Source of the DNA: Alteromonas sp. BL110
GTDB taxonomy: Bacteria > Pseudomonadota > Gammaproteobacteria > Enterobacterales > Alteromonadaceae
DNA: 64,000 nucleotides
NCBI RefSeq assembly: GCF_003443615.1
Contig: NZ_CP031967.1
Location: forward strand, 1,860,001 to 1,924,000
Reading direction: 5' to 3'
Both the position numbers and the translations under genes were made by a program. Shown piece by piece: positions 1 through 8,899 of this stretch (positions are counted from its first letter, which is position 1; each line of letters opens with the position of its first letter). The notes below the pieces were generated by a model, which was not told the origin of the DNA, made no database searches, and saw only the letters and a list, made by a program, of their open reading frames with translations.

Positions 1-16
1 ATTGAAATGCAGATAC

Positions 17-43
17 AAAAAAGCCGGGTCGAGCAACCCGGCT
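17..43 (-). terminator. Intrinsic terminator of the small outer-membrane protein gene
   Basis: An 8-bp GC-rich stem (AGCCGGGT at 22-29 with ACCCGGCT at 36-43) is followed on the minus strand by a run of six T. It lies about 20 bp past the stop codon of the minus-strand barrel gene. Confidence 0.85.
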
Positions 44-65
44 ACCTACCTGAGGAGAGGAAGGC

Positions 66-620
66 TTAAAAAGCGTAGCGTGCAGTTACCTGCATAATGT
101 CTAAATCATCAATGATTTTATAGTTTGCACCAACAGCCCATTGAGGCGTGATGTAGTAGTTAGCGCCTACTTTGAATGTCGCTTCACCGTCGTCTACATC
201 GTAATAGCCTACTTCACCAGCAAGCTCTACCTGTTCTGTAATCATCGAGCGAAGACCTGCATTAATGCTGTAACCTGTCTCATCATCTATGTCACCATCA
301 ACACGCTCTAGGTTAGCGCCAAAATAGGCATCTGTCGTAGCGTTTACTGGTAAGCGGTAACCTGCACCTAGGGTAAGCATATCGAAGTCGAAATTACCTT
401 CTTCAAAGAAGCTGTACTCGCCGTTTAAGTACCAGTTGCTGTTTAAAAGGTACTTACCATTAACGGTTAGGCCGTCTGGCTCGAAAGACTCGTTGTCGTC
501 AAAGTCCATTTTGGTGTAACCACCTTCTACGTAGCGCCAGTCTGGCTTGTCGGCCATTGCTGTAAGAGGAATTGTTGCCGCAGTAAGTGCCGCTGCAATA
601 AGTGTGATTGATTTACGCAT
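66..620 (-). CDS. Small outer-membrane beta-barrel protein
   Basis: Predicted 184-residue outer-membrane barrel. Residues 1-22 form a clear signal peptide (MRKSITLIAAALTAA, cleavage near AMA-DKP). The rest is alternating short polar/hydrophobic strands, and the chain ends in an aromatic residue (VTARYAF), the usual barrel-assembly signal. The start at 620 is preferred over an in-frame ATG at 674 because AAGGAG sits just upstream of it and the signal peptide then begins at residue 1. Size and strand pattern suggest the OmpA/OmpW-like porin-family superfamily, but no substrate can be named. The gene is monocistronic and has its own terminator. Confidence 0.8.
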   Translation of the reverse strand: MRKSITLIAAALTAATIPLTAMADKPDWRYVEGGYTKMDFDDNESFEPDGLTVNGKYLLNSNWYLNGEYSFFEEGNFDFDMLTLGAGYRLPVNATTDAYFGANLERVDGDIDDETGYSINAGLRSMITEQVELAGEVGYYDVDDGEATFKVGANYYITPQWAVGANYKIIDDLDIMQVTARYAF

Positions 621-1432
621 GTGATAACTCCTTAGTATTTTCAGTAGCCCACCTTCTGCAGCGCAAACGTTCAATGAGTTTGCAAGGCGTGTCGAGAGTC
701 AGCGCTTTTGCGATGCACTGCTCTTCTACACCGCGCTATCTTTATGTATCGCACTGCAGCGGGCTACTTAGTTGATGAACACAAAGCTAAAAACGTCTTC
801 ATGTCATCTCAATTATTTCTTTTCAGAAATCGTGTCCGATGTACTTATCAAAGTGGTGAAGTGCAAAGCGTCTGCCAACTTCGAAAAAAACTCAGCTGAA
901 ACTCAAATAAGAAGTTACTATCTATCTAATAAGTATAGAGAAATTAAAAGTAAGAAGAAGCTCTATGCGAACGCTGAAACAGCTAAAGGCCGTGTCGAGT
1001 TTAAAAAATAAACATATTGGCATGGTGAAGTGTCTCTAAAAAACAACAATTAACCTTTTGGCTAACTCATCGGACAAATTTACACCGAAGAAATTACGCA
1101 CCACCTTTAATGTCTGTGTTTTTAAGTTGTTGTAAATAAATGTAAATATAATAAATAAGCCCGTCTTTATAGTGTTGGAACAGCTTTTGCTGAACTACTT
1201 GTGTGTTATCCAGCATTCACTTTTGCCAACAGGCACGTAATTCGGTTTTTTGCGATACCAGTGAATAAGGAAAGGAATAGAGCGCCTTTCTTGAATGGTT
1301 TCAATGAATACTTTTTCTCATCATCGCTTTTAAAGCAGCAGATACTCTGTTACTCGCTATGTATAGCTAAGCGATAAAGCTAAGAGATTGACGACCATCT
1401 GGATAACCATTGTTTTCATAAGGAGAGGACAA
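621..1432. other. Long AT-rich intergenic region between the barrel gene and opgG
   Basis: About 810 bp without a credible gene. Two overlapping plus-strand open frames (708-899 and 772-1011) have no ribosome-binding site, unremarkable composition and no recognisable motif, so I do not call them. The region must hold the divergent promoters of the barrel gene and opgG. It is AT-rich at about 1130-1170. No clear operator was recognised. Confidence 0.5.
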
Positions 1433-3058
1433 ATGGCTAAGCCAGTTTTAATTTTCGAAAAAGATTTACAAACTAATGCGTTCCAGCGCCGAAAGCTGTC
1501 ACGCATTCTTTTAGCGATGACCAGCGTTATTGCCCTATTTGCATTTCAACAAGCAGGCGCTGTGGAGGTTAATGACACCAATCAGCCTTTAAAAGCATCA
1601 CCCGTTCTTCAATCTATTATTGATGCTGCTCGCAAATCAGCAACAGAAAGCTATGAACAAGACGATCACGGATTAAGCAGCAAGTTAAAAGAAATTGATT
1701 ACACCACCTATCGTTCTATTCGCTTTAAGCCTGAGCAAAGTCTTTGGCACGGTGAGAACGACTACGAACTCCAGTTTTTCCATCCAGGCTTTCTGTACGA
1801 ATATCCTGTCACTATTCACACTATCGGCGAAAACAATAAACCTGAACGCTTAGCATTTAATAGTGACATGTTTAACTACGATGGTTCTGCAGCAGGTCTG
1901 GCAGGCATGACGGATGAAAAGTCGGGGTTTGCAGGGTTTCGTGTTCACTACCCCATTAAAAACGAAGAGTACAAAGATGAATTTGCCGTTTTCCTTGGCG
2001 CTTCATATTTTCGTTTGGTAGGTAAAAATCAAGTTTATGGTATTTCAGCACGTGGCTTAGCAATTGATACCGCTTTAGCGAAAGGCGAAGAGTTTCCTCA
2101 CTTCACAGAGTTCTGGGTTATCGAGCCTGGTGAAGGTAAGCCAATTACTATTTATGCCCGACTCGAGAGTCCTTCTGTGGCTGGCGCTTATAAGTTTGTT
2201 ATCCAGCCTGATATTGATACCAGCGTAAAGGTAGAGAGTTGGTTATTTGCCAGAGATGACGTAAGTAAGTTAGGCATTGCACCCTTTACCAGTATGTTCT
2301 TGTATGGCGAGAACACAGAAAAGCGCCATGACGATTATCGCCCTGAAGTGCACGACAGTGACGGTGTGCTAATGGTAACTCATGCGGGAGAAGAGATTTG
2401 GCGCCCGCTAACTAATCCTGCGCGCCTTCAGGTAACGTCGCTTAGCGATACTAACCCCAAAGGGTTTGGCATGCTTCAGCGTGATGGCGAGTGGGATAAT
2501 TATCTCGATGCAGAGGCTAACTATCACATACGTCCAGGGTTATGGGTTACCCCGGAAGCCGGCTTTGAGAAAGGTCGCTTGGAAGTTGTGGAAATTCCAA
2601 CTAAGTCTGAGATTCATGACAACATTGTGGCTTTCTGGACACCTGAAAAGCCATTCAAATCGGGAGAGTCCCTGTATTTCTCTTACGACCTTAAAACGGT
2701 AGAGCAAAACCCCTTTGTAAGCGAATTTGCTTCAGTTCTGCGTACCCGTCAGGGAAAGGCCGTGTTACCAGGCGATGAATTTAAAGATGATAGCTTAAAC
2801 ACTACCCGCCAGTTCAATGTTGACTTCAGTGCTCCGTCAGACATTTCTTTTAACAACGAGACTATGAAGCTTGTGGTACAGGGTACTAACGGCACAATTT
2901 CTCAGCAAAGACTTTACCCTGTTGCTGACGGACAAGAGTGGCGTGCCTCCTTCTTTGTGAAGCCGAACGAAAGTCAAACGGTAGATATGCGCGCTTACAT
3001 TGAGAAAGACGGCGAGCGCGTGAGTGAGGTTTGGAACTATGTCTATCAGCCAAAATAA
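1433..3058 (+). CDS. opgG: Glucans biosynthesis protein G (periplasmic)
   Basis: Periplasmic protein of 541 residues in the OpgG/OpgD family, needed for the backbone or branching of osmoregulated periplasmic glucans. A long n-region and a hydrophobic stretch (residues about 24-43, ending near QQAGA-VEV) form the export signal. The mature part follows the family pattern, with the RSIRFKPEQSLW, FHPGFLYEYPV and SARGLAIDTA segments near the N-terminal half and a C-terminal Ig-like domain. The length matches E. coli OpgG (511) and OpgD (551). The ATG at 1433 is chosen because AGGAGAGG precedes it by 4 bases; an ATG at 1388 lacks this. It overlaps opgH, so the two are co-translated. Confidence 0.93.
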   Translation: MAKPVLIFEKDLQTNAFQRRKLSRILLAMTSVIALFAFQQAGAVEVNDTNQPLKASPVLQSIIDAARKSATESYEQDDHGLSSKLKEIDYTTYRSIRFKPEQSLWHGENDYELQFFHPGFLYEYPVTIHTIGENNKPERLAFNSDMFNYDGSAAGLAGMTDEKSGFAGFRVHYPIKNEEYKDEFAVFLGASYFRLVGKNQVYGISARGLAIDTALAKGEEFPHFTEFWVIEPGEGKPITIYARLESPSVAGAYKFVIQPDIDTSVKVESWLFARDDVSKLGIAPFTSMFLYGENTEKRHDDYRPEVHDSDGVLMVTHAGEEIWRPLTNPARLQVTSLSDTNPKGFGMLQRDGEWDNYLDAEANYHIRPGLWVTPEAGFEKGRLEVVEIPTKSEIHDNIVAFWTPEKPFKSGESLYFSYDLKTVEQNPFVSEFASVLRTRQGKAVLPGDEFKDDSLNTTRQFNVDFSAPSDISFNNETMKLVVQGTNGTISQQRLYPVADGQEWRASFFVKPNESQTVDMRAYIEKDGERVSEVWNYVYQPK

Positions 3059-5039
3059 TTCATCTCATACATCAGTATCGAACGAGGCTAAAGCCGTGCC
3101 TCTGGTTAAACGTGACAGCACCGCACGTGCTTCACACTTCATCTTAAAAGGAGAGCATATGCGTTTGTTTATCATGGCAATGCTAGTAATTCCAAGCACG
3201 GCATTGGCCGGTTGGAGCTTATACGAGATATTTTTACCGAACGGCCTTACGAACTTGGAGATTGCGCAGTTAGGTTTGGGATTAACTCTATTCGCGTGGC
3301 TGTGCATGGCGTTTTGGACAGGTATCATTGGATTCTTTCTACAGCTTTTCAATATAGATCCACTGAGCTTGCGTAGAAACCAGGTAAAACCTGATGTTTC
3401 AGCGCCGTTAAAGCAAAAACACGCTGTAGTAATGCCGGTTTATAACGAAGATACCCGCCGCATTATGGTTGGCTTCGAAGCCTGTGTTCGCGAGTTGATG
3501 GAAACTGAGAACAGCTCGAATTTCGATTTTTTCATGCTCAGCGATACCCGAGATATGGAAAAAGCAGAAGCAGAGCTGCGTGCTTTTACGCGATTAAAAA
3601 AGCGTTTAGGCGCTTTTTCTAACCAAGTGTTTTATCGCCGTCGCGAAAAAAATCTGCATAGAAAAGTGGGTAACCTTAAAGAATTTTGTGAACGCTGGGG
3701 CGCAAATTACGAGTCGATGATTGTGTTAGATGCCGACAGTGTAATGTCTGGAGAGCGTATGCAGGATTTGGCTCGTCGTATCGAGCACAACCCTGATACC
3801 GCGTTAGTACAGACTATCCCCATGCCAGTTCGACAAAACACCTTCTTTGGTCGTTTCGTGCAGTTTGCTGCTCATCTGTATAGCCCAATGTTGGCAACAG
3901 GCTTATCGTTTTGGCAAACGGACAGTGCGAACTATTGGGGGCATAACGCCATTATTCGTATAGCTCCCTTTATGCAGCATTGCGGTCTACCCACCCTTGA
4001 AGGACGTGCGCCTTTTGGTGGCGAAATACTAAGTCACGACTTTGTTGAAGCTGCGCTTCTGCGCCGTTCAGGTTGGCAGGCTTATTTACTTACCGATACA
4101 ACAGGTAGTTATGAAGAAGTGCCTAGCAACATTGTTGACTACGCCATTCGCGACCGCCGCTGGGTACAGGGCAACATACAGCATTTAGGACTCTTAAAGG
4201 TGAAAGGTCTTAAAATGGCGAATCGTTTGCACTTTTTATTTGGTGCGTTTGCGTACATCTCTTCATTAATACTATTTTGTATGTTGGCGTTAGGTACCGC
4301 AGATGCATTAATTCGCGCTATGTCAGTGCCAGAGTTCTTCGTATCTAAGTATCAGCTTTTCCCTAGTTGGCAGGTAGCCCGTCAGGACATGATGATGGTA
4401 ACCATGTGGGGCACTGCAGCCTTACTATTTTTGCCTAAGCTTTTGGGTATTGCGTTAGCCTTAATCAAACGTCGCGAAGAGTTTGGTGGAGCGTGGTCTT
4501 TACTTAAAGGATCTGCAATTGAATTAGCCATAGCTGTACTAATTGCGCCGCTGATGATGTTCTACCACAGCTATTTTGTGATCAGTGTTTTTATAGGTCA
4601 CTCAGTTAAATGGGAAGCGCAAGAGCGTGAAGGTCGCAAAGTACCCTGGACCGTAGCAATCAAGCACACTCAGATTATGAGCTGTTTAGCTGTAGCGTGG
4701 GGCGTAACTACTTTTTACTTCACACCATCGCTATTTATGTGGCTGCTACCTGTACTGATTGGCATGGTCTTGGCGGCGCCGATTATTCGCCTTACAAGTA
4801 GTGATAAGTTCGGATTAGCAATGCGTAAGTGGGGGGTATTTGTTATCGATCAGGAAGTTAATGAGTGTAAAGCTCTGAAGCGTCTACGTATTGCGATGGG
4901 GTATTTCGCTATTTCTCAACACAAGGCAGAAGTACCGTCACTACCAGATAACGTGTGGCAAAGCATGCCAGAGCAAGCGTTAAGTCAAAAGCCACTGCCT
5001 ATGCGTTACAGACTTCCTAACAGACTACATCAGTCTTAG
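3039..5039 (+). CDS. opgH: Glucans biosynthesis glucosyltransferase H
   Basis: Inner-membrane glucosyltransferase that polymerises glucose from UDP-glucose for periplasmic glucans and works with OpgG. A GT2 catalytic domain with the LDADSVMSG (DxD) motif and the RDRRWVQGN motif lies between an N-terminal pair of membrane segments (about 42-95) and a C-terminal group. At 666 residues it is well short of E. coli OpgH (847): the long cytosolic N-terminus and the C-terminal tail are mostly missing. The ATG at 3039 overlaps opgG by 20 bp and has GAGG upstream; GTG at 3024 is possible. An in-frame ATG at 3159 has a much better AAAAGGAG site, so a shorter product beginning at the first membrane helix may also be made. 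Confidence 0.92.
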   Translation: MSISQNNSSHTSVSNEAKAVPLVKRDSTARASHFILKGEHMRLFIMAMLVIPSTALAGWSLYEIFLPNGLTNLEIAQLGLGLTLFAWLCMAFWTGIIGFFLQLFNIDPLSLRRNQVKPDVSAPLKQKHAVVMPVYNEDTRRIMVGFEACVRELMETENSSNFDFFMLSDTRDMEKAEAELRAFTRLKKRLGAFSNQVFYRRREKNLHRKVGNLKEFCERWGANYESMIVLDADSVMSGERMQDLARRIEHNPDTALVQTIPMPVRQNTFFGRFVQFAAHLYSPMLATGLSFWQTDSANYWGHNAIIRIAPFMQHCGLPTLEGRAPFGGEILSHDFVEAALLRRSGWQAYLLTDTTGSYEEVPSNIVDYAIRDRRWVQGNIQHLGLLKVKGLKMANRLHFLFGAFAYISSLILFCMLALGTADALIRAMSVPEFFVSKYQLFPSWQVARQDMMMVTMWGTAALLFLPKLLGIALALIKRREEFGGAWSLLKGSAIELAIAVLIAPLMMFYHSYFVISVFIGHSVKWEAQEREGRKVPWTVAIKHTQIMSCLAVAWGVTTFYFTPSLFMWLLPVLIGMVLAAPIIRLTSSDKFGLAMRKWGVFVIDQEVNECKALKRLRIAMGYFAISQHKAEVPSLPDNVWQSMPEQALSQKPLPMRYRLPNRLHQS

Positions 5040-5057
5040 AGAGAAGCTCTTAAAACA

Positions 5058-5088
5058 AAAAAACCGCACGTTTTCGTGCGGTTTTTTA
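5058..5088. terminator. Bidirectional intrinsic terminator between opgH and the YceI-like gene
   Basis: Stem ACCGCACG (5063-5070) with CGTGCGGT (5075-5082) and a TTTT loop, T-run on the plus side and A-run on the other side. It can serve opgH and the convergent minus-strand gene. Confidence 0.9.
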
Positions 5089-5150
5089 ATGCTTCGTATT
5101 TACTTACCACCGCCTAGCTCTTATCGATAGAGGCCAGCAATAGCAGTATT

Positions 5151-5735
5151 TTATTGCGAAAAAGTAACGGAAAACGTCACTGGCACTGTCGTAGTGATAC
5201 TCTTTAGCCCTGCAATTTTTTGTAGCGCAGCTACGCCTTCAGCAAGGCCGAAAGACTCTGCTTTAATAAGTGTAGGAGCAGTCGTAGATACAGTTAGCGT
5301 ATCGTCATCTACTTTACTCGCCTTAACTGCGAATGATGTAGGAACGGCTTTTCCATGTAACATCAAAATGCCATCTACTTTCCCGTTAACGACTTGACCC
5401 GCTTTCAGGTTTATCATCGACTTAGGTAAATCGGCTTCAAACTTAGCCTGTGCATATTTGCTTACGTTAAACAGCATCTCTTGCATTCGCTGATTGCGAA
5501 TATCAATGGCGGTATTAACTGACGATAAGTCTACCGCCACAGAGAGCTTGCCACTATCGGACAGAGTGCCGTCAAAGCTATCAAACTTATGTACTTCAGT
5601 GACCTGTGCATTCTTAGTTGATAAAAAATGTAGTGCACTTGTCTCGCCGTCAATTGACCAGTCGGCTGCGGCAGGGAATGCTAGCCCACATGCGAGCAAT
5701 GCTGCAGATAACGTGCGAATACGTGTAGTCATCAT
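5151..5735 (-). CDS. YceI-like periplasmic protein
   Basis: A 194-residue exported protein of the YceI family, lipocalin-like barrels that bind isoprenoid or amphiphilic ligands. The signal peptide covers residues 1-25 (LSAALLACGLAFPAAA-DW). The mature part starts with the family pattern WSIDGETSALHF, followed by FDGTL and a run with DIRNQRMQEMLF, which matches the conserved YceI region. AAAGGAG lies 6 bases before the ATG at 5735; the second ATG at 5732 is equally usable. The gene stands alone and shares a terminator with opgH. The specific ligand is unknown. Confidence 0.88.
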   Translation of the reverse strand: MMTTRIRTLSAALLACGLAFPAAADWSIDGETSALHFLSTKNAQVTEVHKFDSFDGTLSDSGKLSVAVDLSSVNTAIDIRNQRMQEMLFNVSKYAQAKFEADLPKSMINLKAGQVVNGKVDGILMLHGKAVPTSFAVKASKVDDDTLTVSTTAPTLIKAESFGLAEGVAALQKIAGLKSITTTVPVTFSVTFSQ

Positions 5736-5862
5736 AGGTTACTCCTTTTACTTTTTGGTTCCATCTGGCTTGATTTAACCAATACCAGAGTAATGTGGCC
5801 CAGCAACATTACTACGCTATTATACGTAGGTTTATAGCACTGCGCTAAGTAAATAATACGCG

Positions 5863-6708
5863 CTAGTGCTGATGTGGGTTTACGAAGTCATCATACTGGA
5901 CTACGTCTTGCCAAGGCACCCTTTGATCGCCCATTACCACAAAATCTGGGTTTTCCAGCGAATGACGCTGATTATAGGTAAGCGGTTCGAAGTTGGCCGC
6001 GGCGATACTCCCACCAGCTTCAGAGACAATGCATTGAGATGCGCCTGTGTCCCATTCACCTGTAATACCAATGCGCATGAATACATCAGCTTTGCCTTCG
6101 GCAATAAAGCAGGCTTTCAGTGAGCAACTGCCCAGTGGAAGGGTTTGGTATACGCGCTTAGCGCACATTCTGCTAAGCACTTTCTCTCTTGACTGGCGTC
6201 GGCTAATTGCAATCATCACCACGCTATTTTTAGGGTCGTCTAGTTTGCGAACGCTTATTGGGTGATCGCCATCAGGGGATGACTTGAACGCACCTTTGCC
6301 TTTTTCCGCATAATACAACGATTGCCCGGGAGGCCAGAAAATAACGCCGATAGTTGGCTCATTGTTCTCTATTAGGGCAATATTTACTGCAAAATCTCCG
6401 CTTCTGGCGATAAATTCTTGGGTGCCGTCGATTGGGTCGATTAACCAGTATCGGGGCCAATGCTTTCGCTCTTCTAAACTTGCGTGCTTATTTTCTTCTG
6501 AGAGGATTGGGATATCGGGCGTTGCAGCTTGTAAGCGCTTGTTAATGATATCGTTTGCTAGATAGTCTGCACTGGTAACAGGAGAGTCATCTTCTTTCTG
6601 ATAAGCGTCAAACTCACCTTTATCATATACCTCTAATACGGCTTGACCCGCTTCAATGGCAATTTCTTTCGCAAGTTCTAGTAGGTCGGCATGGGCGTCA
6701 TCGGGCAT
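5863..6708 (-). CDS. cysQ: 3'(2'),5'-bisphosphate nucleotidase
   Basis: A 281-residue member of the inositol-monophosphatase superfamily. CysQ removes the 3'-phosphate of PAP (and PAPS), a by-product of sulfate assimilation. The metal-binding signatures are visible: the acidic SEE in the first quarter, LIDPIDGTQEFI in the middle, and EWDTGASQCIVSEAGG near residue 220. The length is slightly above E. coli CysQ (246). It begins 3 bases after the nudE stop, so it is the second gene of a nudE-cysQ operon, a pairing common in gammaproteobacteria. Confidence 0.92.
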   Translation of the reverse strand: MPDDAHADLLELAKEIAIEAGQAVLEVYDKGEFDAYQKEDDSPVTSADYLANDIINKRLQAATPDIPILSEENKHASLEERKHWPRYWLIDPIDGTQEFIARSGDFAVNIALIENNEPTIGVIFWPPGQSLYYAEKGKGAFKSSPDGDHPISVRKLDDPKNSVVMIAISRRQSREKVLSRMCAKRVYQTLPLGSCSLKACFIAEGKADVFMRIGITGEWDTGASQCIVSEAGGSIAAANFEPLTYNQRHSLENPDFVVMGDQRVPWQDVVQYDDFVNPHQH

Positions 6709-6711
6709 TGT

Positions 6712-7275
6712 TTATTGTTCCTTAAACCACTTTTGAGCTAAAAACAGCGCGGCTATGCAGCGTGCTTCAACAAAGTCTTCTCGTGCAAGTAAAGCATCTG
6801 CTTTATCTAAAGGCCAGTGAATCACCTCAAGAGGTTCAGGTTCATCGCCTTCAAGCTGTTTAGGATACAAGTCGCGGGCTAAAACTATGGTCATATTGGC
6901 ATTGAAAAATGTAGGAGCCATGCTGACCTTATGAAGCTCTATAAGATCGTTTGCTGCAAAGCCAGCCTCTTCTTGCAGTTCGCGATTAGCGGCTTCAATA
7001 GCCGTTTCGCCTGGGTCTATTAAGCCTTTTGGAAAGCCTAATTGATACGAATGTGTGCCGGCTGCATATTCGCGAATTAACACCATGGTATTTTCATCAA
7101 GCATAGGTACTATCATTACAGCACCCCGATTTCCACCCGCCATCCGTTCGAATTCACGGGTAGCGCCGTTCGAAAACTCAAGGTCTAAGCGTTCTACCCT
7201 AAAGAGTTTGCTTTGCGCAACGATTTCACGAGAATGAATGTGTGGTAACGGTTTGTTCGGGTCAATTTTTGGCAT
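6712..7275 (-). CDS. nudE: ADP compounds hydrolase NudE (Nudix)
   Basis: A 187-residue Nudix hydrolase; E. coli NudE has 186 residues and cleaves ADP-ribose, Ap3A and NADH. A complete Nudix box lies at residues 84-106 (G-x5-E-x7-REL-x-EEAGF). The N-terminal region (RVERLDLEFSNG) also follows the NudE pattern. It is divergent from yrfG, the same arrangement around the nudE/yrfG/hslRO group as in enterobacteria, though here the gsp operon and others have separated hslRO. First gene of nudE-cysQ. Confidence 0.92.
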   Translation of the reverse strand: MPKIDPNKPLPHIHSREIVAQSKLFRVERLDLEFSNGATREFERMAGGNRGAVMIVPMLDENTMVLIREYAAGTHSYQLGFPKGLIDPGETAIEAANRELQEEAGFAANDLIELHKVSMAPTFFNANMTIVLARDLYPKQLEGDEPEPLEVIHWPLDKADALLAREDFVEARCIAALFLAQKWFKEQ

Positions 7276-7346
7276 GTCTCTCGCTACAACTTTGTTATCA
7301 TACTTGTATACAATTTCTTAGCTTACTTCATTATAAGGAAAATCGC

Positions 7347-8060
7347 TTGCCCTTTCTGCCCTGGAATGAAATAGAAACTGTACTGCTAGATATGGACGGT
7401 ACTTTGCTGGATCTTCATTATGATAACCAGTTCTGGCTGCACCATTTACCTAAACGGTTAGCTCAGATAAAAGGTATTTCTGAGGCCGAGAGTCAACAGG
7501 AAATGAGCGCGAGATATGAGTCAGTATTTGGGCAAATTCAGTGGTACTGCTTAGATTACTGGGCTGAAACCCTTGCAATGGACTTAGAAAATGAGTTTAT
7601 GCCGCTGAAACGAGAGTTAGCACATTTACTCGCCCTTCGCGACGACACTATTCCGTTCCTCAACGCGCTTCATGAATCAGGCCGGCAGGTAGTGTTAGTG
7701 ACCAATGCGCATCCAAATAGTCTGGCGCTTAAAATAGAGCATACCCAACTTGATGCGCATATCGACAACCTTATTTCGACCCATGAATTCGGTGTGACCA
7801 AAGAATCTCAACTTTTATGGAAGCGACTACAAAAGAGAGTGCAATTTGATAATAGCCGCACCCTATTTGTGGATGACTCACTGCCTATTTTGAAAGCGGC
7901 ACAGACGTACGGTATCAAACATTTACTTGCTGTCGACAACCCTGATAGTACCTTGCCAAATCGCAATATTAGCGAATTTCCAGCGGTACGCGACTACCGT
8001 TTAATGCTAGAAGATATTCAGCAGAACCCAGTGGGTGATGCTGCAAAAGGACGTTTTTAA
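7347..8060 (+). CDS. yrfG: GMP/IMP nucleotidase YrfG (HAD family), TTG start
   Basis: HAD-superfamily phosphatase of about 237 residues. YrfG dephosphorylates purine mononucleotides such as GMP and IMP. Motif I is VLLDMDGTLLDLHYDN, nearly identical to the enterobacterial protein; motif II is VLVTNAHPN, and the acidic motif IV is LFVDDSLPIL. A TTG start at 7347 is chosen because TAAGGAA lies 6 bases upstream and the protein then starts 14 residues before motif I, as in E. coli. An upstream ATG at 7242 would add 35 unrelated residues overlapping nudE. Confidence 0.88.
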   Translation: MPFLPWNEIETVLLDMDGTLLDLHYDNQFWLHHLPKRLAQIKGISEAESQQEMSARYESVFGQIQWYCLDYWAETLAMDLENEFMPLKRELAHLLALRDDTIPFLNALHESGRQVVLVTNAHPNSLALKIEHTQLDAHIDNLISTHEFGVTKESQLLWKRLQKRVQFDNSRTLFVDDSLPILKAAQTYGIKHLLAVDNPDSTLPNRNISEFPAVRDYRLMLEDIQQNPVGDAAKGRF

Positions 8061-8073
8061 AGGACGAAAGTAA

Positions 8074-8619
8074 ATGGTTTCTGGCACAATTTTTGTAGGG
8101 TCGCTGAATCCGGTAAAAATAAATGCTGCGCTCAATACACTTTCTGACACACTAGAGCACGATTTTGACGCCCAAGGCATGGCAGTACCAAGCGGTGTAC
8201 CCGAACAGCCAATGAATGAAGATGAAACGCGCTTAGGTGCTATTAATCGGGTAAAGGCCATGCTGGCTCATCATCAGGGCGGGCTTACCGATGCTTGGTA
8301 TGTGGCAATCGAAGGGGGTGTTGATGTATTTGAAGATGGCCCCGCGACCTTTGCCTACGTGGCGATATACCATGAAGGTCACTGGTCGGTAACACGAAGC
8401 GCGAGTTTGCCGCTACCTGTTAGCGTGTATCAAGCGCTGCAGCGAGGCGAAGAGCTTGGACCGGTTATGGACAAGCTTTTTGATACGGTAAATATAAAGC
8501 AAAAGGGCGGTGCTATAGGGTTACTGACTTTAAATCATGCTTCGCGTCAAAGTGTTTACGAAGTTGCGTTGACCCTTGCTATGGCCAAGTTTCATTTTCC
8601 CGATTTATATACCGACTAG
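8074..8619 (+). CDS. yjjX: Inosine/xanthosine triphosphatase
   Basis: A 181-residue member of the YjjX NTPase family, which hydrolyses the non-canonical ITP and XTP and so keeps them out of nucleic acids. Family landmarks are FVGSLNPVKINAA at the N-terminus, a central GAINRVKAML and YVAIEGGVD, and GGAIGLLT near the C-terminus. It starts 13 bases after yrfG with a weak AAAGGA site and is probably co-transcribed with it, giving a purine-nucleotide clean-up pair. The E. coli protein has about 170 residues. Confidence 0.9.
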   Translation: MVSGTIFVGSLNPVKINAALNTLSDTLEHDFDAQGMAVPSGVPEQPMNEDETRLGAINRVKAMLAHHQGGLTDAWYVAIEGGVDVFEDGPATFAYVAIYHEGHWSVTRSASLPLPVSVYQALQRGEELGPVMDKLFDTVNIKQKGGAIGLLTLNHASRQSVYEVALTLAMAKFHFPDLYTD

Positions 8620-8670
8620 TCAGGTTAAGTTTCCTTTCACTACATTAGCCATTACCAAACGAAGCATATA

Positions 8671-8713
8671 GGCCCTCGAACAAGTTTAACCCCTCGAGGG
8701 CCGCCTGTTTTTT
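8671..8713 (+). terminator. Probable terminator of yrfG-yjjX
   Basis: Stem GGCCCTCG (8671-8678) and CGAGGGCC (8695-8702) with a 16-base loop, followed by GCCTGTTTTTT. Confidence 0.6.
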
Positions 8714-8899
8714 CCTGAAGTGCTGGCTCTGAAATCTTTACCTCGATAGGTAATCTTTTCTGATTTTAGTTTTATTCTCACTCGCCTTTCTAGCTGTGGG
8801 ATTACTCTATGTACTTGAATATGTTGTGAAAAATGTTTTTTGGCAGTTTGGCTTTTTAGTTGCACCTCCACTCTAACAAACGGATTAAGGAGAGTGACA

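Noticed and set aside
708-1011. Two overlapping plus-strand open frames upstream of opgG
   Set aside because: No ribosome-binding site, no signal or domain, and irregular composition; probably chance frames in an AT-rich spacer.
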